A stretch of DNA of 10,826 nucleotides, from NCBI GenBank assembly GCA_019414545.1, contig DXLV01000048.1:879-11704 (forward strand), written 5' to 3'. The notes beneath the pieces are model-generated. The model was not told the origin of the DNA, ran no database searches, and worked only from the letters and a program-made list of their open reading frames with translations. The translations under genes were made by a program, and so were the position numbers. Every line of letters begins with the position of its first letter. Positions within the stretch are counted from its first letter, which is position 1. The DNA comes from Collinsella sp. (lineage in GTDB: Bacteria > Actinomycetota > Coriobacteriia > Coriobacteriales > Coriobacteriaceae). Of this stretch, positions 1-6,540 are shown in pieces.

Positions 1-2
1 CG

Positions 3-1160
3 CCTACCCAGCGCGCGCAGGCCCCTCAATTGCACGCGCATCATGCACGCGGCTCGCACGGCGTTGCTCCGGCCACGCGCTCGAGCTATAACACGCGCGC
101 TCGCCGTGGTGCCCAAAAGAAAAGCTCGCCGGTGCCTATGATTATCGGTGCTGTGGTTGCGGCGATCGTTCTCGCTGCCATCGCCTTCTTCGCCGTACCG
201 GCTGTCAAGGGCCTTTTTGCCGGTGAGGATGCGAAAGTCACTGCTGGCCAGCAGGTTACTATCACTATTCCCGATGGTGCCTCGGGTGACAGCATCGCTT
301 CGATTCTCTCCGAGAACCATATCGTCGAAAATCCCAAGGATTATTACGCGGCGGTCAAAAAGCTCAACGCCGACATGTCGCTCAAGCCCGGCACGTACTC
401 GTTCACGACGCTGATGGATGCGACCAAGGTCGTTCAGCAGCTCATGGAGGGGCCCAATGCCGGCTCCGATGCACTGACAATCCCAGAGGGCCTGACGGTC
501 GACCAGGTTGCCGACCGCGTGGCCCAGGCGTACGACAGCATCTCCAAAGAGGACTTCCTCAATCAGGCCAAGGCTAGCAATTATGTAAACGACTATCCGT
601 TCCTCAAAGGCGCTGCCAACGATTCGCTCGAGGGCTTCCTGTTCCCCAAGACCTATTCGCTGGGCAAGGACCCGAGTGCCGATGACGTCGTCCGCGCCAT
701 GCTCGATCAGTTCAACACCGAGTACAAATCGCTCGATTTTGCCGGTTGCGAGGCCAAGATCAAGGAGCGCTACGGCGTGGAGATGTCCGATTACGACATC
801 ATCAATCTCGCTTCCATCGTTGAGCGCGAGGGCCTCAATGCCGAGCAGCGTGCGCATGTGGCCTCGGTGTTTTACAACCGTCTTGCCGGCAAGCTCGACG
901 GTCTACGCTACCTCAATAGCGATGCGACCATGATGTATGTCACCGGCGGCGAGGTTACCGCTGACGACCTGCAGAGCGATAGTCCGTACAACACCTATAA
1001 GCATGAAGGGCTGCCGCCCACGCCCATCTGCTCTCCGTCGCTCGAGGCGCTCAAGGCAACCCTTGAGCCCACCGACTCCGATGACCTGTATTTCTACATT
1101 ACGCAGGACGAGGAGTATTTCTCTCAGACCTACGAAGAGCACCAACAGTCTTGGAATTAA
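3..1160 (+). CDS. mltG: Endolytic murein transglycosylase MltG (YceG family), 5' end outside window
   Basis: MltG is a membrane-anchored lytic transglycosylase that cleaves nascent glycan strands and is thought to end their elongation during cell-wall synthesis. The visible protein has a basic, low-complexity N-terminal stretch, one membrane segment (about residues 38-60 counted from the TTG at 30, rich in I, V and A), then the extracellular YceG domain. The family's catalytic-site motif LASIVEREG is present, with the putative catalytic Glu at residue 265 (codon 822-824). Further family blocks follow: NSDATMMYV, DSPYNTY, GLPPTPICSPS and the C-terminal DLYFY. The frame is open back to base 3 with no stop, and the TTG at 30 has no visible ribosome binding site. 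The true start is therefore probably upstream and this is a 5'-partial gene. The next gene starts 2 bases after its stop. Family assignment is secure; only the N-terminus is uncertain. Confidence 0.93.
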   Translation, partial: PTQRAQAPQLHAHHARGSHGVAPATRSSYNTRARRGAQKKSSPVPMIIGAVVAAIVLAAIAFFAVPAVKGLFAGEDAKVTAGQQVTITIPDGASGDSIASILSENHIVENPKDYYAAVKKLNADMSLKPGTYSFTTLMDATKVVQQLMEGPNAGSDALTIPEGLTVDQVADRVAQAYDSISKEDFLNQAKASNYVNDYPFLKGAANDSLEGFLFPKTYSLGKDPSADDVVRAMLDQFNTEYKSLDFAGCEAKIKERYGVEMSDYDIINLASIVEREGLNAEQRAHVASVFYNRLAGKLDGLRYLNSDATMMYVTGGEVTADDLQSDSPYNTYKHEGLPPTPICSPSLEALKATLEPTDSDDLYFYITQDEEYFSQTYEEHQQSWN

Positions 1161-1162
1161 AC

Positions 1163-1660
1163 ATGAGGATTTTCAGCCCCAAACGATATGTTGCCTCGGT
1201 CGACCGCATCGACCTCGATACCCTTTGGGCCGACGGCAAGCGCGCCATTTTGCTCGACCGCGATAACACCCTGGTGCCGCGTGATACCGAGCAGGTTCCC
1301 GCTGCCGTCTCGGCCTGGCTCGACGCCGCTCGCTCCAAGGGCTTTAAGCTGTGCATGGTGTCGAACAACTGGCATCGCGACCAGGTCATGAGCTCAGCAC
1401 GCGAGCTGGGGCTCGAGGCCATCAGCCATGCCATGAAGCCGGCCCCTTTCGCCCTCAAAGCGGGACTTAAGCGCCTGGGTGCCACGGCCGATGAGGCCGT
1501 GCTGATCGGTGACCAGCTGTACACGGACGTGTGGAGCGGTAACTTTGCCGGCGTCGATACGATTTTGGTAAAGCCGCAGGCAACTCAGGACCTGTGGTAT
1601 ACGCAGATTTTCCGTATTTTTGAGCGCCGGGCCCTGCGCGACCTTCCCTGCGAGGAATAG
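1163..1660 (+). CDS. YqeG-family HAD (subclass IIIA) phosphatase
   Basis: This is a 165-residue cytoplasmic HAD-superfamily phosphatase of the YqeG type; the physiological substrate of the family is not settled. Motif I is LLDRDNTLV with the nucleophile Asp32 and acid/base Asp34. Motif II is MVSNN with Ser67. A conserved Lys lies in the AMKPAPF segment (Lys92). Motif IV is IGDQLYTDVWSGN with Asp117 and Asp122. This GDQxxTD form is typical of YqeG. There is no cap domain, as expected for subclass III. The ATG at 1163 is chosen because the protein then begins MRIFSPKRY and starts 2 bases after the mltG stop; an in-frame TTG at 1151 would overlap mltG and add four residues. A weak GGA lies 7 bases upstream of the ATG. 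The aroK start lies 8 bases downstream, so the genes are probably co-transcribed. Confidence 0.9.
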   Translation: MRIFSPKRYVASVDRIDLDTLWADGKRAILLDRDNTLVPRDTEQVPAAVSAWLDAARSKGFKLCMVSNNWHRDQVMSSARELGLEAISHAMKPAPFALKAGLKRLGATADEAVLIGDQLYTDVWSGNFAGVDTILVKPQATQDLWYTQIFRIFERRALRDLPCEE

Positions 1661-1668
1661 GTTTCGTC

Positions 1669-2202
1669 ATGTCCCAGCACACCAAGCACGGCTGCGACCA
1701 TATCTTCTTTATCGGGTTTTTGGGTGCGGGCAAATCGACGCTCGCGCGCAACGTGGGCACCATGTTCAAGCGTCGGTTTATCGATACCGACCGCCTGGTC
1801 GTGCGCCGTTGCGGCAAATCGGTAACCGAGATTTTTGAAACCGAGGGCGAGGAGCGCTTTCGCGAGCTCGAAACCTCGGCGCTCCGTTCGCTCCAAAGCG
1901 AGCGCAGCTTGCTGGTTTCGTGCGGTGGCGGCATTGTCGAGACGCCGGTCAATATCGAGCTCATGCACCAGATGGGTACCTGTGTGTACCTCGAGGGCGA
2001 TTTTGAGGATTCGATGCGCCAGATCCGCCGCTCCGACACGCGTCCCGATTTCCGCTCGCCCGAGCACGCGGCGCTGCTCTTTGAGCATCGCCGTCCGTTG
2101 TATCGTCAAGCTGCCGATCTTACCCTTGATATTCGCAACAAGTCCTTCGAGGACGTTTCCTACCTTTGTGCCGAGATGCTTTTGGAGCGTGGACTGCTAT
2201 GA
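1669..2202 (+). CDS. aroK: Shikimate kinase
   Basis: Shikimate kinase phosphorylates shikimate at the 3-hydroxyl with ATP, the fifth step of chorismate synthesis. The 177-residue protein has the family length and all key motifs: P-loop GFLGAGKST (residues 16-24), the shikimate-binding DTD (39-41), FRELE with Arg65 and Glu68, the GGG loop (86-88), a lid region with DTRPDF, and the C-terminal RPLYRQAADL. It looks fully functional. The ATG at 1669 is preceded by GAGGAA at 1652-1657 inside the end of the HAD gene. Its stop overlaps the start of the AroB-like gene in an ATGA arrangement, which suggests translational coupling. The symbol aroK (rather than aroL) is given by convention for a single shikimate kinase. 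Confidence 0.95.
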   Translation: MSQHTKHGCDHIFFIGFLGAGKSTLARNVGTMFKRRFIDTDRLVVRRCGKSVTEIFETEGEERFRELETSALRSLQSERSLLVSCGGGIVETPVNIELMHQMGTCVYLEGDFEDSMRQIRRSDTRPDFRSPEHAALLFEHRRPLYRQAADLTLDIRNKSFEDVSYLCAEMLLERGLL

Positions 2203-3308
2203 TTCGCCGTCAACTCATCAATTTCCAAAATCGCAGTGTCGATGTTCGCGTCGGGCTTGACGCGTTTAGCGAGCTGTCACGTATGTATGCCTCGGCCGTG
2301 GGTAAGCCCAAGCGTGCGATGGTTGTCTGGAACAGCGCTGTGTCCGATCGTTTTGGCGAGATCGTTGAGCATGCGCTGATTGATGCGGGCTTTGCCGTCT
2401 CGCAGCTGCCGCTCGAGGTTTCGCCCGCCGGCGCGACCCTGTCTGACGCCGATGCTGTCTTTGGCGCGCTGTCGGCAAACGGTATTACCTGCGATGACCT
2501 GGTTGTTGCCGTTGGCGATGCCGCAACCTGCTCGGTTGTTTGCTGGTGTGCCAACCAGTGGTGCGGTCGTACCGAGTGCGCACTGCTGCCGACGACCTTC
2601 GACGCTATGCTCACGGTCGCTACGACAATGGAGCCGCTCGTCGCTTCGGGCGACCACACGCTGCCCGCGATCGCGGTGCGCCCCGAGCCCGGTCTGGTCG
2701 TGTGCAATCTGGACCTTGTTCGCGAGGCCAACCCCGAGGACCTTAAGCTTGGCTATGCGGTGCTCGTGGGCACCATGCTTTCCAGCAGCAAGTCCCGTTG
2801 GAATCAGTTTACTGAGACAGTCCCCGAGATTCTTTCCGGCGAGGAAGTCGCGCTCGTCAATGCTGTGCAGTGGTCCCAGACCGCGCGCAAAGACGTGCTC
2901 ATGGCCACGAACCCCAGTGCTCGCCATGCGCTCGATTTTGGCAAGACGGGGGAGCGTACCCTTCGCGCCTGCCTGGGCGATGCCGCGGCACACGTCCCCG
3001 CATACCAGCTCCTTTCCGAGGGCATGCGCTTTGAAGCGCGCCTAGCACATGATGCCTGCGACTTCGATATCGACTACGTGTTTGAGGTCGATGACTGCCT
3101 GGAGGACTTTGGCATCGAGGAGCTTGGCTTCGACCTGGAGTCCACCGCGTTTATTGGGGAGTTCCGCAAGCAGCAGTTTGCTCGCTCGAATCGCAGCATG
3201 CTGCCGCTTCCTGCCGCGCTCGGCGCTATCCGCCTGACAAATGTCGAGGACGAGATTCTCGAGCGCCATGCGCAGGCGTATTTGGCTTCTCGCAAGGAAC
3301 TTCTCTAA
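2199..3308 (+). CDS. 3-dehydroquinate synthase-like (AroB-like) protein, catalytic motifs degenerate
   Basis: The 369-residue protein follows the layout of dehydroquinate synthase, the NAD- and metal-dependent second enzyme of the shikimate pathway: an N-terminal Rossmann-like half, the LPTTFDAM block (residues 130-137, matching the family's PTTLLAQ/M), and a helical C-terminal half with RHALDFGKTGERT (242-254) and LSEGMRFEARLA (272-283). Key residues differ from the family. The GGG-x-x-GD loop reads AVGDAAT (104-110), and the SSVGGKT loop reads VATTMEP. The Glu of the LAEVIKYG metal site is not found. FGHTxGHA reads FGKTGERT, losing both His, and the His of HGEAVAIGM is replaced. All three expected metal ligands therefore appear absent. 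The ATG at 2199 is chosen over the in-frame upstream start at 2166 because it gives a 4-bp ATGA overlap with aroK. A non-catalytic or repurposed role is inferred; it may still be named 3-dehydroquinate synthase in databases. Confidence 0.8.
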   Translation: MIRRQLINFQNRSVDVRVGLDAFSELSRMYASAVGKPKRAMVVWNSAVSDRFGEIVEHALIDAGFAVSQLPLEVSPAGATLSDADAVFGALSANGITCDDLVVAVGDAATCSVVCWCANQWCGRTECALLPTTFDAMLTVATTMEPLVASGDHTLPAIAVRPEPGLVVCNLDLVREANPEDLKLGYAVLVGTMLSSSKSRWNQFTETVPEILSGEEVALVNAVQWSQTARKDVLMATNPSARHALDFGKTGERTLRACLGDAAAHVPAYQLLSEGMRFEARLAHDACDFDIDYVFEVDDCLEDFGIEELGFDLESTAFIGEFRKQQFARSNRSMLPLPAALGAIRLTNVEDEILERHAQAYLASRKELL

Positions 3309-3313
3309 CTTTA

Positions 3314-3339
3314 TTGACATCCATCGTCTTTCGTATCAT
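3314..3339 (+). promoter_or_regulatory. Possible promoter upstream of the M24 peptidase gene
   Basis: A perfect -35-like TTGACA (3314-3319) begins 6 bases after the AroB-like stop. The only nearby -10-like box is TATCAT (3334-3339), with a spacing of 14 bases, shorter than the usual 16-18. The call is therefore weak. If real, transcription would begin just before or inside the hairpin at 3345. Confidence 0.25.
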
Positions 3340-3344
3340 TTTGA

Positions 3345-3412
3345 GGGACGGGTTTCAATCGGCTGCGAATCGCTTGTGATTCCGCTATTCGTTTGAAGCC
3401 CGTCCCGCTTTT
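3345..3412 (+). terminator. Branched hairpin with T run after the AroB-like gene
   Basis: Bases 3345-3358 (GGGACGGGTTTCAA) pair with 3393-3406 over 14 bp, with a single G-U pair, and the stem is followed by GCTTTT. The 34-base loop is long and can itself fold: GAATC (3367-3371) pairs with GATTC (3378-3382). It can serve as the intrinsic terminator of the mltG-to-AroB-like cluster. The long structured loop and the TTGACA just upstream also allow it to be a leader element of the next gene. Confidence 0.7.
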
Positions 3413-3439
3413 ATTGAGGACATCAAGAAAGGAATCTGC

Positions 3440-4570
3440 ATGTCTGAGTTTGCTGCCGGTCCTGCCGGTCGTATCGAGCGTGTCCGTGCTCTGATGGCCG
3501 AGCGCGGCTACGACGCCATCGTCGTGCGCGATGAGGCCAACCTCCGTTGGCTCACGGGCGTGAAGGGCGTCTTTGACTATACCTTCGAGTTTCCGCACGC
3601 CGCGTTCATTACGGCTGACCAGTGCCTGTTCCACACCGACTCGCGCTATCTCAACAGCTTTGAGGAGAACACGCCCGCCGGCAGCCCTTGGGTCTACGAC
3701 ATGGACGAGGGCACCATCCCCGACTGGGTCGCCGGCAAGATCGCGGTCAACAAGTGCCGCGTCTGCGCCGTCGAGGATGACATGCAGATTAACTTCTACC
3801 AGGGTATCCAGCGTGGTCTGGAGGACCGCTCCGTCGCCTGCATGCTGCCGCTGATGCACGACGATATCCGCAAGATGCGCGCCATCAAGGATGCCGAGGA
3901 GATCGAGCTCATGCGCCACGCGCAGTCGATTACCGATGCCGCCTTCCAGCATATGCTCGGCTTTATTAAGCCCGGTATGACCGAGAAGCAGGTTCGCAAC
4001 GAGCTCGAGAACTTTATGTTTGCCAACGGTGCCGACAGCCTGGCCTTCGGCTCCATCGTGGCGAGTGGCCCCAATACCGCCAACCCGCATGCCGTCCCGA
4101 GCGACCGCGTGATCGAGAAAGGCGACTTTGTCCTGATGGACTACGGCGCGGGCTACTGTGACTACCGTTCCGACATGACTCGTACCGTCGTGATGGGCGA
4201 GCCAACCCAGGAGCAGCTCGACCTGTATGCGCTCGTGCGCCGCACCCATGAGGAGTGCGTCGCCGCTATCCATCCGGGTGTGGAAGGTAACGATATCTTC
4301 AAGCTTTCTAAGAAGATCATCGGCGATGCCGGTTATGGTGATTACTACAACCATGGTCTGGGCCACGGCGTCGGCATCGACATCCACGAGCTGCCCAACT
4401 TCAACCGCAGCAAGAACATCATCGAGGTCGGCTCGGTTATCACCATGGAGCCCGGCGTGTACCTGCCCGGCGTGGGCGGCGTGCGCCTGGAGGACTTCGG
4501 CGTCGTCACCGAGAACGGCTATGAGCCCTTCACCAAGACCCCGCACGACCTGCACGTCATCGACTGCTAA
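3440..4570 (+). CDS. M24-family aminopeptidase P / Xaa-Pro peptidase
   Basis: This cytoplasmic two-metal peptidase removes the N-terminal residue from peptides, in this family typically before proline. The protein has 376 residues: an N-terminal creatinase-like domain (about 1-145, with NLRWLTG and HTDSRY) and a C-terminal pita-bread domain. All five expected metal ligands are visible: Asp234 in MDYGAGYCDYRSDMTRT, Asp245 of the same block, His309 in GLGHGVG, Glu337 in TMEPG and Glu351 in RLED. A second conserved His is at 305. The ATG at 3440 has AAAGGA 6-11 bases upstream, the same AAGAAAGG-type site used by efp. It stands alone between two terminator-like hairpins and so may be a separate transcript or sit in a leaky operon. 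Linkage of an M24 peptidase to efp is common in Gram-positive genomes. Exact substrate preference cannot be read from the sequence. Confidence 0.93.
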   Translation: MSEFAAGPAGRIERVRALMAERGYDAIVVRDEANLRWLTGVKGVFDYTFEFPHAAFITADQCLFHTDSRYLNSFEENTPAGSPWVYDMDEGTIPDWVAGKIAVNKCRVCAVEDDMQINFYQGIQRGLEDRSVACMLPLMHDDIRKMRAIKDAEEIELMRHAQSITDAAFQHMLGFIKPGMTEKQVRNELENFMFANGADSLAFGSIVASGPNTANPHAVPSDRVIEKGDFVLMDYGAGYCDYRSDMTRTVVMGEPTQEQLDLYALVRRTHEECVAAIHPGVEGNDIFKLSKKIIGDAGYGDYYNHGLGHGVGIDIHELPNFNRSKNIIEVGSVITMEPGVYLPGVGGVRLEDFGVVTENGYEPFTKTPHDLHVIDC

Positions 4571-4593
4571 ACCATCCAGCTGGGTTTTTGGAG

Positions 4594-4636
4594 GCGGGGC
4601 GTCCGAAATGATTCGGGTGCCCCGCGTTCTCTTTTT
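4594..4636 (+). terminator. Intrinsic terminator after the M24 peptidase gene
   Basis: GCGGGGC (4594-4600) pairs with GCCCCGC (4619-4625). The stem continues inward with two G-U pairs and five Watson-Crick pairs, giving a 14-bp stem capped by ATGA (4608-4611). A T-rich tract ending in TTTTT (4632-4636) follows. A smaller, bulged hairpin (AAACCA against TGGGTTT, followed by T) lies directly after the stop codon at about 4570-4589 and may add to termination. Confidence 0.88.
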
Positions 4637-4644
4637 ATGCGCTC

Positions 4645-4673
4645 GCTGCAGCCGCCGTCTGCAAGTGTATAAT
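4645..4673 (+). promoter_or_regulatory. Promoter of the efp operon
   Basis: A perfect -10 box TATAAT is at 4668-4673, after the terminator and 58 bases before the efp ATG. At a 17-base spacing the -35 region would be GCTGCA (4645-4650), a poor match, and there is no TGn extended -10. The predicted start near 4680 gives a leader of about 50 bases. That leader holds a small hairpin, GACGC (4693-4697) with GCGTC (4702-4706) around TTGT. Confidence 0.6.
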
Positions 4674-4730
4674 TTCGCTCGTATGTAATTTGGACGCTTG
4701 TGCGTCTCGCCAATAACAAGAAAGGTCGCT

Positions 4731-5294
4731 ATGCCTACTATCTCTACCGCCGACTTCAAGAACGGCCTCGGTCTCCGCATTAAGGACAAGGTTTACACCA
4801 TCGTCGAGTTCCAGCACGTCAAGCCTGGCAAGGGCGGCGCTTTCGTGCGCTACAAGACCCGCGACATCAAGAGCGGTCGCGTCGTCGAGAACACCTGCAA
4901 CGCCGGCACCAAGTTCGAGAGCGTCATGCTCACCACCCGTGAGTTCCAGTACCTCTACAACGACGGCGCCGACTACATCTTCATGGATAACGAGTCCTAC
5001 GAGCAGGTTCCCGTTCCCGAGGACATGGTGGGCGAGAACGCCAAGTGGCTGCGCGAGAACGACACCTGCCAGCTGCTCTTCGCAGACGACGAGCTCATGG
5101 GCGTGCCCCCGCCGATGTTCATCGAGACCACCATCGTCCAGACCGACCCGGGCTTCAAGGGCGACACCGTCCAGGGTTCCACCAAGCCGGCCACCATCGA
5201 CACCGGCGCTGTCATCCAGGTCCCCATGTACCTCAACGAGGGCGAGGTCATCAAGGTTGACACCCGCGACGGCAAGTTCGTCTCCCGCGTCTAG
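4731..5294 (+). CDS. efp: Elongation factor P
   Basis: EF-P binds ribosomes stalled at polyproline stretches and promotes peptide-bond formation from the E/P-site region. The 187-residue protein has the normal three-domain length: an N-terminal KOW-like domain (about 1-65), a middle OB domain (about 66-128) and a C-terminal OB domain (about 130-187). The beta-hairpin tip reads KPGKGGAF, with the Lys that is post-translationally modified in many bacteria at position 34. The C-terminal signature runs from DPGFKGDT through GAVIQVPMYLNEGEVIKVDTRDG. The ATG at 4731 is chosen over upstream non-ATG codons because it matches the family N-terminus and has AAGAAAGG at 4718-4725. No EpmA, EpmB or other modifying enzyme lies nearby. 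It is the first gene of the long operon. Its codons are strongly biased to C-ending forms, as expected for a highly expressed gene. Confidence 0.97.
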   Translation: MPTISTADFKNGLGLRIKDKVYTIVEFQHVKPGKGGAFVRYKTRDIKSGRVVENTCNAGTKFESVMLTTREFQYLYNDGADYIFMDNESYEQVPVPEDMVGENAKWLRENDTCQLLFADDELMGVPPPMFIETTIVQTDPGFKGDTVQGSTKPATIDTGAVIQVPMYLNEGEVIKVDTRDGKFVSRV

Positions 5295-5308
5295 CAACCA
5301 ACTCTTCT

Positions 5309-5314
5309 AGGAGG
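5309..5314 (+). promoter_or_regulatory. Consensus Shine-Dalgarno site of the Asp23-family gene
   Basis: AGGAGG lies 4 bases before the ATG at 5319. It is the best ribosome binding site in the window and fixes the start of the Asp23-family gene. Confidence 0.8.
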
Positions 5315-5318
5315 ACTC

Positions 5319-5681
5319 ATGCCCCAGGAAATCAAGATTGACGGCATCGGCATTTCGCCCGATGTTCTGACCGCCATCGTCTCGCGCGCCGTCACGGATG
5401 TCGAGGGCATCGCCTCCGTGGGCGTCAAGGACCTTGCCACCAACCTTGTCTCCTTGATGCTTTCGTCCAAGGCCCCGGCTTCCGAGCCGGCGGTCGAGGC
5501 CGAGGTCATCGGCGACAAGCTCGCACTTACCGTGCGCGTCGTGGTGTTCTTTGGCTATCCGTTCAAGAAACTCGCCGAGGCCGTTCGCGCCGCCGTGGTC
5601 GCCGCCATCGATGCCCAGGTGGGCGTCGAGGTCGAGCGCGTTGACGTTTGCATCGACGGCCTCGTTTTCCCCAAGGAGTAA
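5319..5681 (+). CDS. Asp23/Gls24-family (DUF322) protein
   Basis: This is a 120-residue soluble protein of the Asp23/Gls24 family, small envelope- or stress-associated proteins whose biochemical role is poorly known. The family shape is visible: an N-terminal helix segment GISPDVLTAIVSRAVTDVEGI, a variable middle with a short P/E-rich insertion (about residues 48-56), the VRVVVFFGYPFKKLAEAVR block and a C-terminal strand VEVERVDVCIDGLVF. There is no signal peptide or membrane segment. It lies 24 bases after efp and 3 bases before nusB; efp-asp23-nusB is a recurring order in Gram-positive bacteria, so the family assignment is supported by context as well. A consensus AGGAGG precedes the ATG. 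The name asp23 is not assigned because paralogues are common. Confidence 0.88.
   Translation: MPQEIKIDGIGISPDVLTAIVSRAVTDVEGIASVGVKDLATNLVSLMLSSKAPASEPAVEAEVIGDKLALTVRVVVFFGYPFKKLAEAVRAAVVAAIDAQVGVEVERVDVCIDGLVFPKE
5673..5678 (+). promoter_or_regulatory. Ribosome binding site that fixes the TTG start of nusB
   Basis: AAGGAG lies inside the last codons of the Asp23-family gene and 6 bases before the TTG at 5685. No ATG or GTG occurs in the first part of the nusB frame near the conserved N-terminus, so the TTG is the best-supported start. Confidence 0.7.
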
Positions 5682-5684
5682 CCT

Positions 5685-6272
5685 TTGAGCCTTAAGGTTT
5701 ATCGCGGGCGCACGCTTGCCCGCAGTCAGGCGCTGCAGCTGCTGTTCCAGGCCGAGGCCACGGACAGCCCGCTCGAGCGCGTCCTCGAGGGCGATTTCCT
5801 GATCTCGAAGGGTCCCCTCGACCCCTACGCGCTGGAGCTGTGCCGCGGTGCCTACGAGCACATCGACCGCATCGACTGTGCCCTGCGCTCCATCGCCAAG
5901 AACTGGGATCTTATGCGCATGCCCGGCGCCGACCGCAATCTGCTGCGTATCGCCGTCTATGAGATGCGCTTCCTCACCGACGAGGAGGTCTCGGACGCCA
6001 TCGTGATCAACGAGGCCGTCGAGCTTGCCAAGGCCTATGGCACCGACCAGTCTGCGTCGTTTGTCAACGGCGTGCTGGGGAAGATTGCTCGTAGCGAGGA
6101 GCTGCCGGGCGAGGACCTGTATCAGGAGCTACTGGCCGAGGATCGTGCTCGCGAGGAGGCCCAGGCTGCTGAGGCTGCCGCCAAGGTCGCTGCCGCTCAG
6201 GCTACCGCCGGTGTACTTGCCGAGGATGTGGACGCTGCTGAGGCCGTCGAGGCCGACTCCGTCGAGGAGTAG
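5685..6272 (+). CDS. nusB: Transcription antitermination factor NusB with C-terminal extension
   Basis: NusB pairs with S10 (NusE) on boxA RNA and supports antitermination and processing of rRNA transcripts. The N-terminal RTLARSQALQLLFQAEAT matches the family's R-x-x-A-x-Q-x-L-(Y/F) helix. The core continues with IDCALRSIAKNWDLMRMPGADRNLLRIAVYEM and ends with VSDAIVINEAVELAKAYG and FVNGVLGKIAR near residue 136. The total is 195 residues, longer than the usual 130-150. About the last 50 residues (from roughly 146) are an acidic, Ala- and Glu-rich tail that looks like a disordered or helical extension. The start is TTG, supported by AAGGAG 6 bases upstream; the Asp23-family stop is 3 bases before it. 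The C-terminal GAGGAG codons act as the ribosome binding site of xseB. Assignment is firm; the role of the tail is unknown. Confidence 0.95.
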   Translation: MSLKVYRGRTLARSQALQLLFQAEATDSPLERVLEGDFLISKGPLDPYALELCRGAYEHIDRIDCALRSIAKNWDLMRMPGADRNLLRIAVYEMRFLTDEEVSDAIVINEAVELAKAYGTDQSASFVNGVLGKIARSEELPGEDLYQELLAEDRAREEAQAAEAAAKVAAAQATAGVLAEDVDAAEAVEADSVEE

Positions 6273-6274
6273 CC

Positions 6275-6514
6275 ATGCCAGAGGGTTCTGTCCGCAACTT
6301 TGACGAGATTTCGGACCGTCTGGACCAGATCATCGCTACCGTTCGCTCCAAGGATACGTCCTTGGAGCGTTCACTCGATCTGTTTGACGAAGCGATTGAG
6401 CTGGGCTCCCGCGCGGTCGATATGGTCGACAAGTTTGAGCTGACGCCGCATGAGGCCGATAAGCTCGAGCAGGAATACGATGAGGATGCGGCAAACGAAT
6501 CCCAGGATAGCTAG
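6275..6514 (+). CDS. xseB: Exodeoxyribonuclease VII small subunit
   Basis: XseB is the small helical subunit of exonuclease VII, which degrades single-stranded DNA together with the large subunit XseA. The 79-residue length fits the family. The conserved pattern is visible: NFDEISDRLDQIIATVRSKD, then SLERSLDLFDEAIELGSRAV. An acidic C-terminal tail (EQEYDEDAANESQDS) follows. The ATG at 6275 lies 2 bases after the nusB stop, with GAGGAG at 6264-6269 inside nusB. No xseA is in this window, although the two genes are often neighbours; it would have to be elsewhere in the genome. Confidence 0.92.
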   Translation: MPEGSVRNFDEISDRLDQIIATVRSKDTSLERSLDLFDEAIELGSRAVDMVDKFELTPHEADKLEQEYDEDAANESQDS

Positions 6515-6540
6515 GCCGCATCTCCGGATACGAATGGTTG

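Noticed and set aside
2277..2993. A 238-codon antisense frame within the AroB-like gene, considered because that gene has degenerate motifs
   Set aside because: The + strand frame retains dehydroquinate-synthase-like blocks and is coupled to aroK, while the antisense product resembles no family I know.
2199..3308. Reading the AroB-like gene as a pseudogene
   Set aside because: The frame is uninterrupted, has normal length and codon use, and keeps its coupled start; replaced motif residues without frameshifts point to divergence under selection rather than decay.
3311..4789. A 492-codon open frame on the - strand opposite the M24 peptidase gene and the start of efp
   Set aside because: It lies antisense to a peptidase with all five metal ligands, crosses an intrinsic terminator and the efp promoter, and its composition (V, A, D, G and L rich, no recognisable motif) is what high third-position GC produces on the opposite strand.
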